From positions 1-21,836 of the forward strand of contig CAMTPG010000009.1 of assembly GCA_947074335.1 (NCBI GenBank): a stretch of 21,836 nucleotides of DNA, given 5' to 3'. The stretch is from an uncultured Parabacteroides sp. GTDB taxonomy: Bacteria; Bacteroidota; Bacteroidia; Bacteroidales; Tannerellaceae. The position numbers were made by a program, and so were the translations under genes. Shown here piece after piece: positions 7,612 to 15,167 of the stretch (position 1 is its first letter; every line of letters begins with the position of its first letter). The notes under the pieces are model-generated. The model saw nothing but the letters and a program-made list of their open reading frames with translations, did not search any database and was not told where the DNA came from.

Positions 7612-8349
7612 TTATTTGGTTGCCGTATATAATGAGCAGATACCAAATGTCAGTGTTTGGGCTTTTGCCGATTTAAATCCCTGCCGGGTAAGTAATTCCT
7701 CCATTACACGTCCCTGCGGAACCACTTTAATGGAAGCCGGCAAATAGGAATAAGCCACATTTTCTTTCGATAAGAGTTTGCCTACATTGGGAATCACCAC
7801 TTTCGAGTAAACCGTATAAAGCTGTTTCATCGGAAAATGCTCGGGAGTAGAAAGCTCCAGAATCATCAGATGTCCTCCGGGTTTCAGTACGCGATACATT
7901 TCAGAGAGCCCTTTTTCGATATCCTCGAAATTGCGCACACCAAAAGCAGCTGTTACGGCATCAAACGAATCATCTGCATAGGTCAGCGCCGTACAATCCT
8001 GCTGTTCGAAGGCGATAAATTCGGATAAACCGGCTTCCTCCACTTTGCGGCGTCCCACTTCCATCATGCCTTCCGAAAGATCGGCTCCGATAATACGTCC
8101 GGCTTTCAGGGTTTGTTGCATGGCGATAGCCAGATCGCCCGTGCCGGTTGCAATATCAAGAATCGTTTTCGGAGAATAAGTACGCAGGAAAGAGATCCCT
8201 TTCCTGCGCCAGTTTTTATCGATTCCGAATGAGAGTGTGTGATTCAGTTGATCGTATGTGCCCGCAATCGAGTCGAACATACGTTTTACCTGCTCACCTT
8301 TTTCTTCTTCATTATTATAAGGAAGAACCTGTTCCGGACCGTTTTTCAT
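7612..8349 (-). CDS. menG: Demethylmenaquinone methyltransferase (MenG/UbiE)
   Basis: SAM-dependent C-methyltransferase that converts demethylmenaquinone to menaquinone, the last step of synthesis of the quinone used by Bacteroidetes. The 245 residues show the UbiE pattern: FDSIAGTYDQLNHTLSFG near the N-terminus (25-42), SAM-binding motif I LDIATGTGDLA (64-74), AAFGVRNFED (134-143), and YRVLKPGGHLMILELSTP (152-169). The ubiquinone role of UbiE is unlikely because this phylum lacks ubiquinone (established knowledge), so menG is preferred. The start codon lies 3 bases after the purC stop, so the two are tightly coupled. The downstream aroE feeds chorismate, from which menaquinone is made, so the arrangement makes metabolic sense. 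Confidence 0.95.
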   Translation of the reverse strand: MKNGPEQVLPYNNEEEKGEQVKRMFDSIAGTYDQLNHTLSFGIDKNWRRKGISFLRTYSPKTILDIATGTGDLAIAMQQTLKAGRIIGADLSEGMMEVGRRKVEEAGLSEFIAFEQQDCTALTYADDSFDAVTAAFGVRNFEDIEKGLSEMYRVLKPGGHLMILELSTPEHFPMKQLYTVYSKVVIPNVGKLLSKENVAYSYLPASIKVVPQGRVMEELLTRQGFKSAKAQTLTFGICSLYTATK

Positions 8350-8352
8350 GCA

Positions 8353-9303
8353 TTATTTATTTAATAAATAATTAGTTACATTCTTTTCAATGCGATCGGT
8401 CAGGTTGTCGGTATCACCTTTTACAAACTGCTCACCGGTGATGTGCTCATACAATTCAATGTAACGTTCGCTGATGCTGTTCACGATTTCGCGTGTCATT
8501 TCAGGCACTTTCTGTCCGGCTTTGCCCTGGAATCCGTGTTCCATCAGCCATTCGCGCACAAACTCTTTCGAGAGCTGTTTTTGCGGTTCGCCTTTTTCGA
8601 AGCGTTCTTTATAACCTTCGGCATAGAAATAACGTGAAGAATCGGCCGTATGAATTTCATCCATCAGATAAATTTCGCCATTGTGTTTGCCAAATTCATA
8701 TTTGGTATCCACCAGAATCAGACCGCGTTTTGCAGCAATCTCGGTGCCGCGTTTGAACAACGCCAGTGTATATCGTTCCAGTATTTCATATTCTTCGGCA
8801 GTAGCCAGTCCCTGAGCCAGAATTTCAGCTTTAGAAATATCCTGATCATGCTCACCGATTTCAGCTTTTGTTGTCGGTGTTACAATCGGTTCGGGGAAGC
8901 GTTCGTTTTCGCGCATTCCGTCAGGCAGTGTGATGCCGCAGATTTCGCGAACTCCGTTTTTATAAGCACGCCATGCGCTGCCGCACAGATAACCGCGTAC
9001 AATCATTTCGACCGGGAATCCTTCGCACATTACGCCTACAGTCACCATCGGATCGGGAGTTGCCAGTTTCCAGTTCGGACAAATATCTTTGGTGGCATCC
9101 AGAAACAGGGCAGCCATCTGGTTTAGCATCTGTCCTTTATAGGGAATTCCTTCGGGCAAAACCACATCAAAAGCCGAAATACGATCGGTTGCCACCATCA
9201 CCAGCATGCTGTTTTCGATGTTGTAAACTTCGCGCACTTTACCGTGATAAACACTTTTTTGTCCCGGAAAATGATAATTTGTCTTTGTTAAAGCTTTACT
9301 CAT
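8353..9303 (-). CDS. purC: SAICAR synthetase (phosphoribosylaminoimidazole-succinocarboxamide synthase)
   Basis: Catalyses the ATP-dependent joining of aspartate to CAIR in de novo purine synthesis. At 316 residues this is the longer PurC form, about 80 residues longer than the E. coli type. Motifs include GKVREVY (21-27), VATDRISAFDVVLP (37-50), VEMIVRGYLCGSAWRAYK (98-115), the segment from LILVDTKYEFG (195-205), and MDEIHTADSSRYF (214-226). It sits 17 bases after phoH and 3 bases before menG on the minus strand, consistent with one transcript. Confidence 0.97.
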   Translation of the reverse strand: MSKALTKTNYHFPGQKSVYHGKVREVYNIENSMLVMVATDRISAFDVVLPEGIPYKGQMLNQMAALFLDATKDICPNWKLATPDPMVTVGVMCEGFPVEMIVRGYLCGSAWRAYKNGVREICGITLPDGMRENERFPEPIVTPTTKAEIGEHDQDISKAEILAQGLATAEEYEILERYTLALFKRGTEIAAKRGLILVDTKYEFGKHNGEIYLMDEIHTADSSRYFYAEGYKERFEKGEPQKQLSKEFVREWLMEHGFQGKAGQKVPEMTREIVNSISERYIELYEHITGEQFVKGDTDNLTDRIEKNVTNYLLNK

Positions 9304-9320
9304 ACCTATTTACATTTGAA

Positions 9321-10316
9321 TTACTTGTTTATACTGTTCTCTTTACTCTCTTTCAGTTTGTCTTTCGCCTCCTGTTTGCGTTTATGGTCAAACTTATCAT
9401 AAGCCTCCACAATGCGCTGTACCAGTTTATGGCGAACAATATCTTTTTTATCGAACTCAACCCGTCCGATGCCTTTTGTTCCTTTCAGAATATGCAATGC
9501 CTGAACCAGACCTGATGTGGCAGTAGGCGGCAAATCGATTTGCGACATATCGCCGGTAATTATCATCTTTGCATTCATGCCGAGGCGGGTCAGAAACATT
9601 TTGATCTGATGTGTCGTTGTATTTTGTGCTTCATCCAGAATAACCACCGCATCATTCAGCGTACGTCCGCGCATAAAAGCCAGCGGGGCAATCTGAATCA
9701 CATTGGTTTCCATATATTCTTTGAGTTTATTGGCCGGAATCATATCCTGCAGTGCATCGTAAAGCGGCTGCAGATAAGGATCGAGTTTATCTTTCATTTC
9801 GCCCGGAAGAAAGCCCAGTTTTTCGCCGGCCTCTACGGCGGGACGACTCAGAATGATTTTCCGCACCTCTTTATTCTTCAGTGCTTTTACGGCCAGTGCA
9901 ATGGCAACAAACGTTTTACCCGTTCCGGCCGGGCCGGTGGCAAACAGCAGATCATTTTCGTTAAATGCATCGACCAGTTTCTTCTGATTGTCGGTACGGG
10001 CCACAATGGGTTTGCCGTTCATGCCGTGAATGATGAGATTTTCCTGTTTCACCACAGTCGGTTCATTCCCTTTGATGATATCGAGAATTGCCTCTTCGCC
10101 CAGCGTGTTAAACTCTTCGCAGAACTTTTCGATTTCGCGGATCTTTTTCAGGAAGAGCTCTGATTCGCCTTCATCACCGATCACCTTCATCACATTACCG
10201 CGTGCCACGATGCGAAGTTTTGGGAACAATGTCTTGATTAATTGCATATTGACATTGTTTACTCCGTAGAATATAACAGGATCTACATTCTCAAGAATAT
10301 ATATACGTTCAATCAT
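9321..10316 (-). CDS. phoH: PhoH family ATPase
   Basis: PhoH-type P-loop ATPase of 331 residues, a family linked to phosphate stress and RNA metabolism, whose exact role is unsettled. An N-terminal domain of about 110 residues (KH-like in this family) precedes the ATPase. Walker A is GPAGTGKT (128-135), Walker B VVILDEAQN (224-232), and there is a conserved LSRPAVEAGEKLGFLPG segment (156-172) and ITGDMSQIDLP (253-263). The C-terminus (from about 310) is a lysine-rich charged tail. It is the first gene of the phoH-purC-menG-aroE run, with a perfect -7 box at 10372-10379 about 56 bases upstream. Its neighbours are metabolic, so context does not sharpen the function. Confidence 0.93.
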   Translation of the reverse strand: MIERIYILENVDPVIFYGVNNVNMQLIKTLFPKLRIVARGNVMKVIGDEGESELFLKKIREIEKFCEEFNTLGEEAILDIIKGNEPTVVKQENLIIHGMNGKPIVARTDNQKKLVDAFNENDLLFATGPAGTGKTFVAIALAVKALKNKEVRKIILSRPAVEAGEKLGFLPGEMKDKLDPYLQPLYDALQDMIPANKLKEYMETNVIQIAPLAFMRGRTLNDAVVILDEAQNTTTHQIKMFLTRLGMNAKMIITGDMSQIDLPPTATSGLVQALHILKGTKGIGRVEFDKKDIVRHKLVQRIVEAYDKFDHKRKQEAKDKLKESKENSINK

Positions 10317-10371
10317 TCAATTTGTTTTAGTTTTGCTTTTTACGGCAACTGTACTCCTTGTAAATTGTCTA

Positions 10372-10379
10372 CAAAATTA
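10372..10379 (-). promoter_or_regulatory. Bacteroidetes -7 box for the phoH operon
   Basis: Minus-strand TAATTTTG, perfect to TAnnTTTG, 56 bases before the phoH ATG. The -33 region is weak: a TGTTTC lies somewhat too close at about 10394-10399. The resulting leader of roughly 50 bases shows no obvious structure. Confidence 0.55.
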
Positions 10380-10426
10380 GCAATAATCTTTCTGAAACAG
10401 CTATAGAATCGGGTTTATTTCATGTA

Positions 10427-10507
10427 GGAAGTACCCGAAATTACAATTTGTATTTCATCCGGATGTACTTCCGGTTCCTTCCTTTGCCGGTTAAACCTCC
10501 GGCAAAG
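10427..10507. repeat. Two adjacent inverted repeats between divergent promoters
   Basis: The first repeat pairs GGAAGTAC (10427-10434) with its complement at 10465-10472 across a 30-base loop that contains the palindrome CATCCGGATG (10456-10465). The second is CTTTGCCGG (10482-10490) with its exact complement at 10499-10507 across an 8-base loop. CCGG recurs at 10459, 10471, 10487 and 10499. Both repeats lie upstream of the predicted phoH promoter and of the predicted promoter of the gene at 10577, so they should not be in either leader. Neither has a T-run of terminator type. Function unknown. Confidence 0.5.
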
Positions 10508-10550
10508 CGTTAAAGAGCTGTTTCTGTTTTTCCCTTTTTACAAAAAAGGT

Positions 10551-10558
10551 TACTTTTG
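10551..10558 (+). promoter_or_regulatory. Bacteroidetes -7 box for the DUF5715 gene
   Basis: TACTTTTG, perfect to TAnnTTTG, 18 bases before the ATG at 10577; a TTTT stretch about 20 bases upstream occupies the -33 position. The implied leader is very short. Confidence 0.6.
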
Positions 10559-10576
10559 TTTTAAAATTAATAATTA

Positions 10577-11236
10577 ATGGGAAAAGGGAAAATTTACTAC
10601 GCCGGGTTGTTTATGCTGTTTATATTGTGTGTGAGTCAGACAGCCTGTTCCCGAAAGGAGCCGCGCGGCGAACTGAAGCGCATCTGGTACAACGGCAGCT
10701 ACAATCGCGATTTTAATGATTTAAACGAGGCACATATGAAAGCTGCCAAAAAAATCGGAATTAAGCCGGCCACCAATCGCGACGAAGCCGAGAAATCAAA
10801 GAAAAAGATGAAGCAGATCGAAACCAATGCCTATTATGAAGTAGAGCCACTTACACATTCCATTCCTTATCTGGTACCTAAGGCGCACGATTTGCTGGCA
10901 GATATCGGCAGGAATTTTCAGGATTCACTCTATAATCACAATGCTTCGCTTTATAAAATCAAAGTGACCAGCGTAACCCGTACGGTAGATGATATACAGA
11001 AGCTCCGCAAGAAAAACAGCAATTCGTCCGAAAATTCGGCACACCGCTACGGCACCACATTCGATGTTTCGTGGGTACGCTACACCAAAATAGACGAATC
11101 CGATACGTTGAATATAGACAGCGACCGACTCAAAATGGTGTTGGCCATGGTGCTGCGCGACCTGAAAAAAGAGAAACGCTGTTACATCAAACACGAACGT
11201 AAACAGGGCTGTTTCCACATTACCGTGCGCGATTAA
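10577..11236 (+). CDS. DUF5715 family exported protein, M15/LAS-peptidase-like motif
   Basis: 219-residue exported protein. Residues 1-24 form a signal sequence (MGKGK, hydrophobic 7-20) ending at C24; the QTAC context is a poor lipobox, so lipidation is uncertain. I assign it to DUF5715, known mainly from Bacteroidetes, by overall pattern. The second half resembles M15/LAS metallopeptidases: the SVTRT strand (132-136), SAHRYGTTFDV (154-164) matching the SxHxxGxxxD zinc motif with H156 and D163, and CFHITV (212-217) offering a third ligand H214, with E207 as possible general base. Peptidoglycan carboxypeptidase-like activity is therefore an inference; the sequence is too short and divergent to be sure. 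It stands alone between phoH and the ABC-F gene, with its own promoter. Confidence 0.75.
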   Translation: MGKGKIYYAGLFMLFILCVSQTACSRKEPRGELKRIWYNGSYNRDFNDLNEAHMKAAKKIGIKPATNRDEAEKSKKKMKQIETNAYYEVEPLTHSIPYLVPKAHDLLADIGRNFQDSLYNHNASLYKIKVTSVTRTVDDIQKLRKKNSNSSENSAHRYGTTFDVSWVRYTKIDESDTLNIDSDRLKMVLAMVLRDLKKEKRCYIKHERKQGCFHITVRD

Positions 11237-11302
11237 CCGGTATGATGCACTGTTTTTTGCACTTTCGCCTCACGGTATGAAGCGTTACTCGCCGATTTCA
11301 TG

Positions 11303-11310
11303 TACTTTTG
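11303..11310 (+). promoter_or_regulatory. Bacteroidetes -7 box for the ABC-F/MFS pair
   Basis: TACTTTTG, perfect to TAnnTTTG, 27 bases before the ATG at 11338. No clear -33 TTTG is seen. It probably drives both the ABC-F gene and the MFS gene behind it. Confidence 0.55.
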
Positions 11311-11337
11311 CAAACTGAAAAGCGATAAGATATACAT

Positions 11338-13221
11338 ATGATAAGTTACCTGCAGATAGAAAAACTGACCAAGAGCTTCGGCGATCTGGTTCTTTTCGAA
11401 GAGATAACCTTTGGCATTGCCCAGGGTCAAAAAATAGGATTGATTGCCAAAAACGGTTCGGGAAAAACAACATTACTCAATATCATAGCCGGCAAAGAGG
11501 GCTACGATAGCGGCAATGTGGTTTTCAGAAACGATCTGCGTGTAGGCTATTTGGAGCAGATGCCGCATTATCCTGAAGAACTGACGGTGTTGCAGGCCTG
11601 TTTCTATTCGCAAAACGAAACCGTGCGCCTCATTGCCGAATACGAAGAGGCCATGGCCGGCGGCGATCATTCCAATCTCGAAGATATTCTGATGCGTATG
11701 GATAATCAGAAAGCCTGGGATTATGAACAAAAAGCCAAACAGATTCTGGGACAGCTCAAGATTCATAATTTCGATCAAAAGATAAAAACTCTTTCGGGCG
11801 GACAGCTCAAACGTGTGGCGCTGGCCAATGTGCTGATTACCGAGCCTGAACTGATTATTCTGGATGAGCCGACCAACCACCTCGATCTCGAAATGACCGA
11901 ATGGCTGGAAGGTTATCTTTCGCGTGCCAACATCAGCATTCTGATGGTTACGCACGATCGCTTTTTCCTGGATCGGGTATGTAACGAAATTATCGAAATC
12001 GATCAGCGTCAGGTATTTCAGTATAAAGGCAATTACAGTTATTACCTGGAAAAACGACAGGAGCGCATCGAAGCTTTCAATACCGAAACAGAACGTGCCA
12101 ACAACCTGCTGCGCAAAGAGCTCGACTGGATGCGCCGACAGCCGCAGGCACGCGCCACAAAAGCCAAATACCGTATTGATGCCTTTTACGAACTGGAGAA
12201 AAAGGCCAAACAGCAGCGCGATACCGGCAATGTCAGTCTTGATGTGAAAGCCTCGTATATCGGATCGAAGATTTTCGAAGCGGAGCAGGTCTCGAAGCGT
12301 TTCGGCGATTTAAAGATCGTAGAGGATTTTAATTATGTCTTTGCCCGCTACGAAAAAATGGGTATTGTAGGCAACAACGGAACGGGAAAATCAACCTTTA
12401 TTAAAATGCTGATGGGCGAAGTAGCGCCCGACAGCGGTCATTTTGACATCGGCGAGACCGTTCGCTTCGGCTATTACAGTCAGGACGGCCTGCAATTCGA
12501 CGAACAGATGAAGGTGATTGATGTAGTGCAGAGCATCGCCGAATTTGTAGATCTGGGTGATGGCAAAAAGATGAGCGTTTCGCAGTTTCTGAACTATTTT
12601 CTGTTTACGCCCGACAAACAACATAATTATGTATACAAACTGAGCGGTGGCGAAAAGCGCCGGCTCTATCTGTGCACGGTGCTGATGCGCAATCCCAATT
12701 TTCTGGTGCTCGATGAGCCGACCAACGATCTGGATATCGTAACGCTCAATGTGCTCGAAGAATATCTGCGCAATTTTAAAGGCTGCCTGATTGTGGTTTC
12801 GCACGACCGTTATTTTATGGATAAGGTAGTAGATCATCTGATGGTTTTCAGAGGCAACGCCGATATCAAGGATTTCCCCGGCAATTACAGTCAGTACCGC
12901 GACTGGAAAGAGGTGCAGGAACAACTCGAACGAGAAGCCGAAAATGCACGTCAGACCAAATTGGAGCCGGCCGATAAAAAAGCACTCCGTCCCGAAAAAG
13001 AATCCCGTAAAAAGATGAGCTTCAAAGAGAAAAAAGAATTTGAAGTTCTCGAGACCGAAATCCCCGCGCTCGAAGCCGAGAAAAGTGCTCTCGAAGAGGC
13101 GATGAGCAGCGGCACGCTCACTAACGATGAGCTGCTGGTTAAATCGGCACGCATTGCCGAAGTGATCGATGAGATCGACGAGAAAACGATGCGCTGGCTC
13201 GAACTCAGCGAGCTGCTCTGA
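11338..13221 (+). CDS. ABC-F family ATPase, Uup-like
   Basis: Cytoplasmic ABC-F protein of 627 residues, with two ABC cassettes and no membrane segments; family members bind the ribosome. Cassette 1 has Walker A AKNGSGKT (37-44, the first glycine replaced by alanine, which I recall as usual in this Bacteroidetes group), signature LSGGQ (152-156) and Walker B LIILDEPTNHLD with catalytic E177. The linker with basic residues spans about 235-300. Cassette 2 has Walker A GNNGTGKS (345-352), LSGGE (435-439) and FLVLDEPTNDLD with E460. Both glutamates are intact. The C-terminal tail (about 555-627) is highly charged and predicted coiled coil, as in Uup, which also binds branched DNA. Housekeeping ribosome rescue is more likely than antibiotic protection, but the MFS gene 2 bases downstream leaves the latter open. 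Confidence 0.92.
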   Translation: MISYLQIEKLTKSFGDLVLFEEITFGIAQGQKIGLIAKNGSGKTTLLNIIAGKEGYDSGNVVFRNDLRVGYLEQMPHYPEELTVLQACFYSQNETVRLIAEYEEAMAGGDHSNLEDILMRMDNQKAWDYEQKAKQILGQLKIHNFDQKIKTLSGGQLKRVALANVLITEPELIILDEPTNHLDLEMTEWLEGYLSRANISILMVTHDRFFLDRVCNEIIEIDQRQVFQYKGNYSYYLEKRQERIEAFNTETERANNLLRKELDWMRRQPQARATKAKYRIDAFYELEKKAKQQRDTGNVSLDVKASYIGSKIFEAEQVSKRFGDLKIVEDFNYVFARYEKMGIVGNNGTGKSTFIKMLMGEVAPDSGHFDIGETVRFGYYSQDGLQFDEQMKVIDVVQSIAEFVDLGDGKKMSVSQFLNYFLFTPDKQHNYVYKLSGGEKRRLYLCTVLMRNPNFLVLDEPTNDLDIVTLNVLEEYLRNFKGCLIVVSHDRYFMDKVVDHLMVFRGNADIKDFPGNYSQYRDWKEVQEQLEREAENARQTKLEPADKKALRPEKESRKKMSFKEKKEFEVLETEIPALEAEKSALEEAMSSGTLTNDELLVKSARIAEVIDEIDEKTMRWLELSELL

Positions 13222-13223
13222 TC

Positions 13224-14399
13224 ATGGATAATCAGCAGAAACCGGCTTTGTGGAACAGGAATTTTGTGCAATGTTGTATTTCCTATTTCCTGATGAACTT
13301 TTCGTTTTATCTGCTGATGCCCACGCTGCCGGTTTATTTGACCGAAGAGTTGCATATGACTGAAGGCACCACCGGACTCATTCTTTCCGCTTACACGCTG
13401 GGATTGCTGTTTGTGCGTCCGCTTTCAGGCTATCTGGTGGATTGTTTTTCGCGCAAACTGTTATATCTCTGGGCTTTTGCGGCATTTGCCCTGATGTTTG
13501 CCGGTTATTTTTGGGCTTCCACCATGCTTGCCATTGCACTGGTGCGGTTGCTGCAGGGTGGATTTATGGGACTTACATCGGTTTCGGGCAATACCATTGC
13601 CGTGGATGTAATTCCGTCGGTGAGGCGCGGCGAAGGCATGGGTTTTTACGGGCTGACAATCAATCTGGCCATGTCGCTGGCTCCGCTTGTTGCCGTTTAT
13701 CTCTATGGGAAATCGGGCTTCAACCGATTGATCGCTTTTGCACTGCTGGCAGCGCTGATCGGTATGATTTCGGTCTGTTTCATTCGATACCCGAAACGGG
13801 CCAATGTGGCGCGCCCCGTATTTTCGTTCGATCGTTTTATTCTGCTTAATGCACTTCCAGCCGCCTTTTCCTATATATTGGTAGCTATTCCTTACGGTAT
13901 GATTGTTTCGTTTGTTGTATTATACGGCAATTCGATCGGAATCGCGCATGCCGGTCATTTCTTCTTATATATGGCGATTGGTGTGGGCATTTCGCGACTG
14001 ATATCCGGACGACTGGTAGATCGCGGAAAAATTCATCATGTGGCCATTGCCTCTTTACTCTGTCTGATTATTGCATTTGCCCTTTTTGCCACCTGTCATT
14101 CCACGTTTTTCTTTTTTGGTTGCGCTTTGCTGATCGGTGCCGGCTTTGGCGTGGGAGTTCCCGCTTTTCAGTGTCTGTTTGTAAATGTGGCACCGCATCA
14201 CCGCCGCGGGACGGCTACTTCTACTTTTCTTACCTCTTTCGATATCGGTGTGGGAATCGGCATGCTTTCGGCCGGTTTTATCGGTACGCGTTTCGGTCTG
14301 GCTGTAGCTTACGGCATTGGTGCAGTGTGCTGTTTGCTGGCTGCGCTGGTCTATCTGAAATGGGTTTATGCTTCGTTTGAGCGTAACCGGCTACTTTAA
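13224..14399 (+). CDS. MFS transporter
   Basis: Major facilitator superfamily inner-membrane protein of 391 residues, about twelve hydrophobic segments. Motif A appears between segments 2 and 3 as GYLVDCFSRK (69-78, against GxLaDrxGRK), and the motif-B-like RLLQG (108-112) in segment 4; a basic cytoplasmic loop RYPKRANVAR (188-197) separates the two halves. Substrate unknown; the general look is that of drug or sugar efflux carriers of the arabinose-efflux type. The ATG follows the ABC-F stop by 2 bases, so the two are surely co-transcribed. No strong terminator was seen after it, only a weak hairpin at 14488-14510. Confidence 0.88.
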   Translation: MDNQQKPALWNRNFVQCCISYFLMNFSFYLLMPTLPVYLTEELHMTEGTTGLILSAYTLGLLFVRPLSGYLVDCFSRKLLYLWAFAAFALMFAGYFWASTMLAIALVRLLQGGFMGLTSVSGNTIAVDVIPSVRRGEGMGFYGLTINLAMSLAPLVAVYLYGKSGFNRLIAFALLAALIGMISVCFIRYPKRANVARPVFSFDRFILLNALPAAFSYILVAIPYGMIVSFVVLYGNSIGIAHAGHFFLYMAIGVGISRLISGRLVDRGKIHHVAIASLLCLIIAFALFATCHSTFFFFGCALLIGAGFGVGVPAFQCLFVNVAPHHRRGTATSTFLTSFDIGVGIGMLSAGFIGTRFGLAVAYGIGAVCCLLAALVYLKWVYASFERNRLL

Positions 14400-14643
14400 T
14401 CCTCTCCCTGTTGTCATCAGAATTTCACATCTTTCATTGAACTTTTCCGTTTGAATATTGTCTTGTATAGGAAGTCTGAAATGAAGCAAATCCGGATTGG
14501 ATGTGGATTTTACATTAATCAAAAATCGTTCGAATGTTGCATTTGTGTTACAAAAAGACGTCTAAAATGCTAAAAATGCAGCTATCTGATAATATTTAAC
14601 ATTTATTAATTGTATTGTAGAACAATGTTGTAAAACATGTTGT
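14400..14643 (+). other. Non-coding stretch between MFS gene and next promoter
   Basis: No gene is seen. A weak hairpin (AAATCC at 14488-14493 with GGATTT at 14505-14510, then TTTA) might end the MFS transcript. Just upstream of the next -7 box lies a pair of similar 10- to 11-base segments, AACAATGTTGT (14621-14631) and AACATGTTGT (14634-14643), each close to palindromic, a possible operator. Confidence 0.4.
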
Positions 14644-14651
14644 TATATTTG
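14644..14651 (+). promoter_or_regulatory. Bacteroidetes -7 box for small secreted protein
   Basis: TATATTTG, perfect to TAnnTTTG, 93 bases before the ATG at 14737. Start of transcription would be near 14657, giving a leader of about 80 bases. The leader holds a 7-bp hairpin (CAAGGAC 14685-14691 with GTCCTTG 14697-14703, 5-base loop). Confidence 0.6.
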
Positions 14652-14736
14652 CATCAACGAAAGATAAACAAACAAAAAGTTGAACAAGGACAAAGGGTCC
14701 TTGGTGTTTAGGTTTAATAATTTAAATTTAGGTATT

Positions 14737-15099
14737 ATGAGACGTTTAGGTATGGCAGTTGCAGCCGTTTTGTTATTTGCAACAATGGGATTTGCACGCG
14801 AGAACCGTAACGGTATTGAAAAGGAACCGTTTACTATTAACTTTGAGAAACTGAGCAACTACTTGCAATTATCTGCTTATCAGGCAAATGAAGTGGCTGA
14901 TATTAATGAGTATTTCATGCAGATGCAGGCAGAAAGCATGCGCGCCAGCGAAAAAAACCGCGACAAAAAATTGCGTAACGCTGTCTATGGTAACCTGAAA
15001 TTGATGAAAAAGGTGTTAACACCTGATCAATATCGTAAGTATGTTACTCTGTTGAATGTGACAAATAACAATAACCGAATTTTAAATCTTGATAAATAA
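14737..15099 (+). CDS. Small secreted helical protein with LTxxQ-like motifs
   Basis: 120-residue protein with a clear Sec signal peptide (MRRLGMAVAAVLLFATMGFA, cleavage near residue 20), so periplasmic or exported. I do not recognise a named family. The mature part is predicted mostly helical and has two segments of the LTxxQ type seen in Spy/CpxP proteins: LQLSAYQANEV near 45-55 and LTPDQYRKY near 93-101, with a basic stretch between. A periplasmic chaperone-like role is only a guess from this. I chose the ATG at 14737 because it begins a proper signal peptide; the upstream in-frame TTG at 14680 would place 19 polar residues, encoded by the leader hairpin, in front of it. It has its own promoter and a strong terminator, so it is a monocistronic unit that looks built for high expression. 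Confidence 0.8.
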   Translation: MRRLGMAVAAVLLFATMGFARENRNGIEKEPFTINFEKLSNYLQLSAYQANEVADINEYFMQMQAESMRASEKNRDKKLRNAVYGNLKLMKKVLTPDQYRKYVTLLNVTNNNNRILNLDK

Positions 15100-15125
15100 A
15101 AAATGGTTATGTATAATATTTTCGG

Positions 15126-15167
15126 AGAGATCGTATGATTTTTTTATCATACGATCTTTTCTTTTTT
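15126..15167 (+). terminator. Strong Rho-independent terminator
   Basis: A perfect 12-bp stem AGATCGTATGAT (15128-15139) with its complement at 15146-15157 closes a loop of six T and is followed by TTT-C-TTTTTT. It stands 27 bases after the stop of the small secreted protein. Confidence 0.92.

Noticed and set aside
9540..10163. 207-codon plus-strand frame opposite phoH
   Set aside because: It is antisense to phoH with all its motifs, and its translation is rich in Cys, His and Phe with no domain; a shadow frame.
11473..11955. 160-codon minus-strand frame opposite the first ABC-F cassette
   Set aside because: It is a shadow of a clear ATPase gene with no own signals.
14680..14736. N-terminal extension of the small secreted protein from a TTG at 14680
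   Set aside because: It would bury the signal peptide behind 19 polar residues and is made of the leader hairpin sequence; ATG 14737 is the better start.
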